64,000 nucleotides of DNA, from contig OZ005615.1 in assembly GCA_963930655.1 (NCBI GenBank), positions 17,564,001-17,628,000 on the forward strand, written 5' to 3'. Position 1 is the first letter of the stretch, and each line of letters begins with the position of its first letter. The DNA is from Myrica gale (lineage: Eukaryota; Streptophyta; Magnoliopsida; Fagales; Myricaceae). Below, piece after piece: positions 57,601-64,000 of this stretch. The notes beneath the pieces were generated by a model that was not told where the DNA came from, ran no database searches, and saw only the letters and a list, made by a program, of their open reading frames with translations. The translations under genes and the position numbers were made by a program.

Positions 57601-60162
57601 ATATAGCCAAAAATTGTAATATATGAGACCATTCACAAAATACTTTTCAATATTTTTTATTTCAACAGTGGTGCTTGGTGCAATAATCCATTCGAAATCC
57701 TCCTACTGCTTGAACAGGCATTGTAAAAAACTGGTTTCCATAATTTCTTTATTTAAATATTCTGTAGGCTGATTACATAAAGGACTTCTAAAAATTTGTG
57801 ATCCATTTGACGAATGTTTAGTTGTGGTTTTTGATATAATGGGAATGTTTTCAGGAAGTTGCCGTGAAGAAGTTTCTAGACCAAGATTTATCTGGTGATG
57901 CACTGGCTCAGGTTAAATGCGAAGTAAGCAGGCGACATCTAAGTTATGTCATCCATTATTGAATTTCAGTAGTTTTCTCCTTAGTAATGAAGGAATTCCT
58001 GCTTCTTGCCTCTTGCAGATTGAAATAATGTTGAGGCTGAGACATCCTAATGTCGTCCTTTTCATGGGAGCAGTTACTAGGCCCCCACATTTCTCTATAC
58101 TAACAGAGTTTCTTCCAAGGTTTTTCTATTATATACCTTTTTTAAAATAGTATCATTTTTTCATTGACAGACATATATGATACAAGTTTCCAGTTTACCT
58201 GTTCACTTGAATGCCTGTAAATTCCTCAATGGTTTGCTGCCCCTATTTGGTGCCCTTATTCGGGGTGTTTTTGTGATTTTTAGTAATTATCTCTGTTTCC
58301 TTTATTTTTAGATGGTAAATCACAGAAAACGTCAGCACGTAAACTGTATTAGCACATGCATGTGTTAATGCATTTCTGGGTTACACATTTTATCTCATTT
58401 TCTTTTCTTTGAAATTATAGATAACCTTTTCACCACACATGCAACAAGCGATTGTGAATGTTAGTTGTTATATTTTTTATATGCAAATAGCAAAATCTCT
58501 CCAGATGTACTTTTTTTTTGCCGAAAAGAGATGATAGGAAGTGATTGATCAGAGAGATTTCTGTGGTTAATTGATTGTCAGTTTTTGCTCAGAAAAATTT
58601 CATGCAAAAAGGGTACCACAAAACCCAACTACTAGTTTCAGTACTACATTCTCTTGTGCCTCAAACTCTCTTTGGTATACAGGGGGAGTTTGTACAGATT
58701 ACTGCACCGTCCCAATCCTCCGGTCGATGAAAAGAGGCGAGTGCGGATGGCATTTGATGTGGTATACTAAGGATTCTCTCATTTTGTGTTTGTTTCCTCC
58801 ATTTGGTCTAATTCTGTTTTCTCGAGTAAAGTTCCCTCATATTTTGCAGGCAAAGGGAATGAATTACTTGCACACAGGCAAGCCACCAATTGTGCATCGA
58901 GATTTAAAGTCTCCAAATCTCCTTGTTGATAAAAACTGGGTTGTTAAGGTCTGCTCAAACCACGTTCTGGCATTTAAGAGCTCTCCCCTGATTGTGGTTA
59001 TTGTTTCATTTGTTAAGTGGAGTGACTTTTCTGTTGTTCCATGAGAGAAATCAATTGAATCTTGCCCAAAATCTTGTTTATATCTGTAGGTTTGTGATTT
59101 TGGCTTGTCTCGCATGAAGCACCACACTTTTCTGTCTTCCAAGTCTACTGCTGGAACGGTGATAACTCATTTACCATCAAAACTTTCTATGATGCCCCTT
59201 TCTCTTCCAAATTTTTGCGTAATATTAGACACCTTGTCACTTGATAAGAAAATATGATAATGAAAGCTACTTTCATTCTGCAGCCTGAATGGATGGCACC
59301 AGAAGTTCTAAGGAATGAACGAGCCAATGAGAAGTAAGTTCACGTGTGTGTGCTTGTAATTTGCTTAATTGCTGGAGACTGGCAGGTGTATATTGGAACT
59401 TTACAATGCCATAGATTTTGAGTATAGTCGGGTTGTCTTGTTTGCAGGTGTGATGTATATAGCTTTGGTGTGATATTATGGGAATTATCTACTTTACGTA
59501 TCCCTTGGAAAGGGTTGAACCCAATGCAGGTTGTTGGAGCTGTCGGCTTCCAGAACAGGCGTCTTGAAATTCCAGAAGAAGTTGATCCAGCTGTTGCACA
59601 GATAATACATGATTGCTGGCAAACGTAAGTTTTGTACCTTGCTATCCCGAGTGATACTAGGTGTGCTGCATCAGACTCCAGTTCTGATAGATGATATCAA
59701 TTTCATTTAAACATCCGGTTCCATCTCAATGAAATAGTGCAAGGAAATTCTGAAGTAACAGTTAACTTAAAATCGAAATAAAATGTAGATAGTATGGGCT
59801 CATATGGAAATAATATCAAAGGTAGTGTCAAGATTGTTGATATTGAAACTGAAAATCGTGGGACACAAGGTCAATTGAGAAAGTTTTACAACCGTTCTTG
59901 TAATGGTATGAATAATTGATGAAAGAAAAAAATTGAGGTATTTTGTCTGCTGGAAGATATGCATGGTTGCAATTATTTATGTATTCTGCATATGGATTTT
60001 AACCTGCTTTTTTGTTGTTTTTTCGTTTCGTTTCGCTTGTTAGGGATCTTTACATTTTTGTTTTTCAGGGACCCACAATTACGGCCATCTTTTTCACAGC
60101 TTATCTCCCGTCTTCGTCTTCTTGAACGTCTAATTGTTTCTGCAAATGAGTTGGCACACTGA
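51692..60162 (+). CDS. Raf-like MAPKKK of the EDR1/CTR1 class, SIS8-like; 13 exons
   Basis: Likely a Ser/Thr kinase of the plant Raf-like MAPKKK B3 group; the closest relative I recognise is Arabidopsis SIS8 (At1g73660), linked to sugar and salt responses. Exons: 51692-52120, 53443-53883, 54112-54215, 54929-56058, 57307-57347, 57855-57923, 58019-58119, 58683-58761, 58850-58948, 59090-59158, 59284-59333, 59448-59624, 60069-60162. All junctions are GT-AG and in phase, giving 960 residues. The start [18 protein letters not shown] fits the family. The EDR1 domain spans about 80-320 ([33 protein letters not shown]). The kinase domain, about 692-955, has [30 protein letters not shown] and [11 protein letters not shown]. 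The middle (about 340-690) is Ser-rich and unstructured. Transposons lie only in introns, so the gene looks intact. Confidence 0.95.
54717..54862 (+). mobile_element. 5'-truncated LINE tail in intron 3 of the MAPKKK gene
   Basis: The sequence ends in '...cttacttatc' plus A12 and contains 'cggtatagtcccttgtact', an L1-type plant 3' end. CAAGATAA flanks it on both sides (54709-54716 and 54863-54870). Only the last 150 bp are present. A similar tail lies at 56369-56667. Confidence 0.75.
56326..57028. mobile_element. MULE MITE G in intron 4 of the MAPKKK gene, 9-bp duplication
   Basis: The ends GGGTTAAATACACTTTCACC and GGTGCAAAGTGTAATTAACCC minus its first base pair as inverted repeats. The flank TTTTATCTA is identical at 56317-56325 and 57029-57037. 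Inside, a LINE fragment (56369-56667) interrupts the left arm at 'gagggtcttga', so the original MITE was about 390 bp. Confidence 0.9.
56369..56667 (+). mobile_element. LINE 3' fragment nested in MULE MITE G
   Basis: The MITE phrase ATTTTGAGGGTCTTGATA (56351-56368) is repeated as ATTTTGGGGGTCTTGACA (56668-56685), a target duplication with two differences. Between the copies is an L1-type tail with 'cggtatagtcccttgtattg' and a short A run. It is closely related to the tail at 54717-54862. Confidence 0.8.
57047..57224. mobile_element. Tourist-like MITE adjacent to MITE G in intron 4
   Basis: The ends GGTTGTGTTTGAGTGTCAAA and 'gtaatcaaacatagcc' form inverted repeats with TTA on both sides (57044-57046 and 57225-57227). 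Its 178 bp match the copies at 50059 and 50995. It sits about 10 bp from the end of the MULE MITE duplication. Confidence 0.82.
57348..57854. other. Intron 5 of the MAPKKK gene with a purine-rich remnant
   Basis: At 57415-57480, 'gcagtggcagggggaggggg' followed by 'atggcccccttgg' resembles the end of a hAT-type element (GGCGGAGCCAGGGGGG...GGCCCCC). No partner end or duplication was found, so it is not called an element. Confidence 0.35.
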
Positions 60163-60533
60163 CCAGATTGGCGCCATTGTAATAATAGTCGTTCTCCAGC
60201 TCAAAGAGCCGGAGCAGCAGAAGTTTTTAATGCGAAAGGAAGTTGCTGGATCGGGAAGTGTTGGTTCAATCAAAGTGGGGGCTCAGCACAACCCATTCAG
60301 AACAATTTGGCAGTCCTCCTAAACAGAATAGCTGCAGTAGTGCAGTGGAGGATTCCATTGAATTTAGTAATGTAAGTAGGTAGCACCATTCTACAAGTCA
60401 GAAAATCCCTGGAGAAAAGAAGGGGTGAAAAAAAAGGAAAGAAAAAGAAAAAGAAAATAATATGTTCAGGTTTTGTTTATGTAGAGATCATGTTTGGCAA
60501 ATTGTATACATTTGATCTCTGCAGAGTATTGTG

Positions 60534-60539
60534 AATAAA
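60534..60539 (+). terminator. Polyadenylation signal AATAAA of the MAPKKK gene
   Basis: AATAAA lies 370 bp after the stop codon, a plausible 3'UTR length. It is placed by motif only. Confidence 0.45.
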
Positions 60540-60989
60540 GAAAAACCAAAAACAGAAAAGAGAAAAGAGTTATTTGGATAAGATGCGTTTTTATTTTCTC
60601 TGCTTATATTTTGAATCTACAAACTTCTCTCGAAGGTCTGATGCTGTATGTTCGGTGGATTTGGCCGTGATGCTGCTATTCTAAATCTGAATCACCTATC
60701 TGGCGGCTTGGAAAAGTCAAAAACATAATTTTAGCCGTAGCAAGTCAAAGGAGGATCCATATTCCTTCGATCTGGTTGACACAGTTAAGACAGACCTAAT
60801 AAAAAGGAATAATAATTATAATAAGGCGTAATTACTCCATTGGTGACTTGGCCCCTGTTATACTGCTGTGCTCCGATGACTAAAAACATCTATCAATAGA
60901 ATAATTAAAGCTGAATAATAATTAACAGCGATCATATATAGCTTCTTTACATTGGATGACAATGCAATATGTTTCTCATTCTCTTATTC

Positions 60990-61770
60990 CTCTTTCTTTT
61001 TTTCTTTTTAATCAAAGCATCATTTTATTCCCAACAACAACAATCAATACAAAAGCACTAAGTGGGTTAGTCCCTGCATATACCCAAGGTAACTCAAGAA
61101 AATGCTCATTATTACGGAATTGCTACCCGAGCTAAACTTGGTAGCGGCCCAACGAGCAAGGTGGTGCACAGTTTCATTTGCACCTCTAACAACATGGACA
61201 ACTTTCCAACTCGTCATTTGATTGCATACCGCGACAATCTCATAAATTGTACTATGGATCCTCCATTCCGTTCTTTTAGGCCACATCTGGATATCCTTTA
61301 TCACCAATATCGAATCCCTTTACAGAACAGTGCTCTCAGCTAAGCTTACATACCCGAGACACCAACTCCCTCATCCCACACTGCTTCCCTTCATGAACCC
61401 AACGCAATACCAATGAGCTGATGTGGATGACACTTTCTGAACCCACTCTACTACCGTACCGGTGGTAAAACTAACAATACTAATCTGCTAAGGGGATTCA
61501 CTCCCAATTGCGCGACTAAAAGGGCATAGCAACAACAAATGGTGGGTAGTTTCTGGATGTTCCTAAGTAAATGTGGAATTCAAGATGAAAATATAAGTGC
61601 TGCCGGAACCAACTATGACCGAAAATTTCAAATGAGGCACTAAGACCCTTTATAACATTTCCAAAGAAAGACCCGAAGGACGAGAAACAAACTAAGGACC
61701 ATATGCGTCCTAACACTAAAGGCTACGAGTGCCATAACCAAACCGGTCCACCCACCAATCCAATCCGGGT
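60990..61770 (-). pseudogene. Reverse-strand LINE relic with RNase H-like domain
   Basis: The minus strand encodes VCNQMTSWKVVHVVRGANET, then VHHLARWAATK (61307-61044). This is the C-terminal RNase H-like segment of plant non-LTR elements (usual W-I-VHVPRxANxxAHxLA). The plus strand shows a T-rich tract at about 60992-61008, the likely poly-A side of the element. Upstream (to about 61770 on plus) the frames are broken but still give phrases such as WFRQHLYFHLEFHIYLGTS. No endonuclease or RT core is present, so it is a 5'-truncated, dead copy. Confidence 0.65.
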
Positions 61771-61784
61771 CCAAATTTATTTTA

Positions 61785-62195
61785 GGGAAATTTACTTTTT
61801 AGTCTTTAAGTTTTGGACACTTTTTCATTTTAGTCCGTTTCAACTTTCAAATTTTTAGTCTTTGAGTTTTCATTGTTTGACAAAATAATCATTCCGTCAG
61901 TCTGCCGTCCATATTCATAACGGAGTTTTCTGACACGTCAGCAATTTTAACCCGGTCAACCGGTACATGAAGCGTTCGACCGCTTCATGTAGCGTTCGAC
62001 CGCTCACTTTCAACATATATACCCAGTCGACCATTTCATGTGCCGTTAAATATATGAACGACAGACTGACGAAAAGACCAATTTGTCAAACAATAAAAAC
62101 TCAAAGACTAAAAATTTGAAGTTGAAACTGAAGGATTAAAATGAAAAGTACCCAAAATTTAAGGACTAAAATATCATATTTTTTTCTAAGTTACC
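61785..62195. mobile_element. MULE MITE F immediately upstream of the CGLD27-like gene
   Basis: Terminal inverted repeats of about 150 bp (GGGAAATTTACTTTTTAGTC; both arms contain 'aaatttttagtctttgagtt') are flanked by an exact 9-bp duplication, TTTATTTTA (61776-61784 and 62196-62204). The middle holds repeats of GCGTTCGACCGCT. The element ends 58 bp before the first candidate ATG of the next gene, so it lies in that gene's 5'UTR or proximal promoter. Confidence 0.9.
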
Positions 62196-62253
62196 TTTAT
62201 TTTATTTGATAGATCAAAATGATCCGTGCAAACCAAAAATTTCCCCTCGAAAA

Positions 62254-63130
62254 CATGGCTACTGTCCAGTCTGTCCTCCACTCCTCTCCAAAACCACCAC
62301 AAAACCCACTTCTTTCCCTCACGATCCAACTTCCTTGCCCCCCTGCCCTCAATCCCAAACCCCAGTCTCCACCACCACCACCTCTACAATTTTAAAAGTT
62401 CAACTAGCAAAATATTTTTCTCGTCGTCTTTCAGTCATGGAAGCAACACCCCACCAGAAACAGTGTGCCCTGTTCCACTAAACCAGCAGCCCATAAACGA
62501 GTACCAGACACTCTGCACATCCTTTCCATTCTCATGGGCCTCCAGCGACGTTGTTGAATATAGCTCCAAATTGTTCGTCACCGGCGCTTCCTTTGCCCTC
62601 TTTATTGGCTTCCCGGTGGCCTGGTTCGGCTCCGTTGGACCCGAAACGGAGCCATTTAAGCGGATTATGTGCTCGGTTTCTAGTGGGGTACTGATTGTTA
62701 CTCTCGCCGTTGTCAGGATGTACCTGGGTTGGGCTTATGTGGGAAATCGATTGCTTAGTGCCACTGTCGAATGTAAGTGATCTATTAACTATTTGTGCTA
62801 AATATTTTCACTTCAATTCACTTGTTGCTAGAAGTTATGGAGAACTAAAGAACTTGAGTGTCAAAATAGTTAGGATTTTTCTTTTGTTCTAAAATGTGAC
62901 CTACATCAAGTTAAGAAATGGCGCGAGGTATGGCTGGTGACTGTGGTCCTAGGTTTTAAATACTCTCTAGTGGTGAGATGTTAAGAGTTAAAACTTTAGA
63001 TTCTCTCCTCTCTCACATTTTGTCAAAACCCAAAGGGAGATAATTCCTTTGTTGGCATTCGGAGTGACTGATGTGGCAGTTTTTTCCCTCTCCTTTTGCA
63101 GATGAAGAGACAGGCTGGTATGATGGCCAG
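62254..63130 (+). CDS. CGLD27-like plastid protein (DUF1230), 5' part, start uncertain
   Basis: Similar to Arabidopsis At5g67370/CGLD27, a conserved plastid membrane protein of green-lineage organisms linked to iron homeostasis. The conserved part begins CPVPLNQQPINEYQTLCTSF (about 62467) and continues PFSWASSDVVEYSSKLFVTG, two probable membrane segments (about 62571-62630 and 62665-62745) and YLGWAYVGNRLLSATVE. The donor at 62773 joins the acceptor before 63102 in phase to give VEY-EETGWYDGQ; exon 2 is 63102-63130. Later exons (usually beginning IWVKTPE) lie beyond the window. The conserved frame has no ATG after an upstream TGA at 62220. The only suitable ATG (62254, MATVQSVLHSS) is in another frame and stops within 50 codons. 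A small indel in the transit-peptide region, a non-AUG start or an upstream exon must explain this. Confidence 0.75.
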
Positions 63131-64000
63131 GTACGCATAATTCTAGTTTGTCTCTGGCTTGATTCGAGATAGCTTATGCTTCTTTCTTTAGTTTACATTT
63201 CCTCGTCAGAGAAGTGAGTACTATCCCTGGAAGTAGAATTTTCAGTACACGCGTATGCATGTGTTATTGTCGGTGAATTACTGTTGTAACTCTAGGGCAT
63301 AAAGTTGCAGCTACATCCTCCTTATTTTTGCGGGTAGAGCTAAGTAAGCACTAAAAGAATAGGGACAAACCCTCTTCACGTCCTTGCCATTCTCGCGGGC
63401 CTTGATTCCTAATTTATTTTGGACTTCCAAAATCCGGATTCTTGGCACACTTAAAGTTAGATAATTCATCTGGATTAGTTTGTTTGCAAAGAGATGAATG
63501 AAACCTGCAGTGTTCCAATTCCTTTTATGGATTAGCAGCAATCTTAAGTAACGAGCATGTTTTTGTCAGACATGACTAATTTATGTGCCTGCTTCAGATC
63601 ATATGTAGATGCTACCTCCATTTAAAGGGGAAAAAGCTGTTTAGTAGAATCTTAACAAATAGCCACCTAAGTGATCATGGATAGCAATTCTTGAAACTTT
63701 TGATTAAAATGTTTTGGGTTTTAAGGGGACACAGGAGGAAAAGCAAATCTTGCTGGAGGAGGTCACTGACTTGATGCATTAAAAGCATCCCCTCTTCAGA
63801 GCTCCAAGCCTACTTGGTTTTGAAGGCCTTCTTTGGACAGCATTGGGAGCCAATAAAACTATGTGTGCAAACACTGAGTTACCATGAGAGAAACCCTTTA
63901 CTTTTAGTCGCCACACACAGGAGAGAATTTAGAAAGGAGTAGAACAGCAAGGAGGCTCTTGGGTTTCTTCTTCCTGTGATCCGTAGTCCCATAAAGAAAA
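63131..64000. other. Intron 2 of the CGLD27-like gene to the window end
   Basis: No further CGLD27 exon is recognisable. 63300-63560 has no gene motif. 63740-64000 is low in AT but shows no coding motif. It is most simply intronic sequence. Confidence 0.45.

Overview
The window is nuclear DNA from a flowering plant, most likely a woody core eudicot. The evidence is GT-AG introns, plant-specific gene families (GLDP of photorespiration, a Raf-like MAPKKK of the SIS8 type, a B-class GATA factor, a CGLD27-type plastid protein) and a typical plant transposon load. I cannot fix the species.

Layout. 1-2.4 kb: decayed Mutator-like (MULE) transposase. 2.4-6.5 kb: a non-autonomous CACTA element (called A here) carrying exons of a TTC1-like TPR gene and a Ty3/Gypsy fragment. 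7.1-8.4 kb: a hAT element with an 8-bp target duplication. 9.1-9.4 kb: a TRIM-like mini-retrotransposon. 10.4-19.4 kb: a GATA21/GATA22 (GNC/CGA1)-type gene cut inside its zinc finger by a young 7.3-kb Ty1/Copia element. 20.3-24 kb: a Gypsy derivative without coding capacity, with a solo LTR nested in its 5' LTR. 24-26.3 kb: a reverse-strand Copia relic. 29.1-34.6 kb: a nested structure in which a TIR element (C) contains a second CACTA (B, with glutathione reductase and kinesin-4 fragments), which contains a hAT element; a poly-A retroposon also lies in C. 34.9-35.6 kb: a foldback MULE MITE. 40.2-46.6 kb: an intact 15-exon GLDP gene. 48.9-51.2 kb: MULE and Tourist MITEs. 51.7-60.2 kb: a 13-exon SIS8-like MAPKKK whose introns hold two LINE tails, a MULE MITE and a Tourist MITE. 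61-62.2 kb: a reverse-strand LINE relic and a MULE MITE. 62.2-64 kb: the 5' part of a CGLD27-like gene that runs off the window.

Genes at work. GLDP is the P-protein of the mitochondrial glycine cleavage system (photorespiration). SIS8-like is a cytosolic/nuclear signalling kinase (sugar/salt stress in Arabidopsis). CGLD27-like is a plastid membrane protein. The GATA gene, before disruption, would belong to the greening and nitrogen-response regulators GNC/CGA1. They do not form a co-regulated cluster; this is ordinary plant gene order between transposon islands.

Most notable are two related CACTA elements, A and B, in inverted orientation 23 kb apart. They share ends and AT-rich arms but carry different captured host gene exons. 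Exact target duplications (5, 8 or 9 bp, and TTA/TAA) could be read for many insertions, so their boundaries are precise. No new defence, RNA or catalytic system was found.
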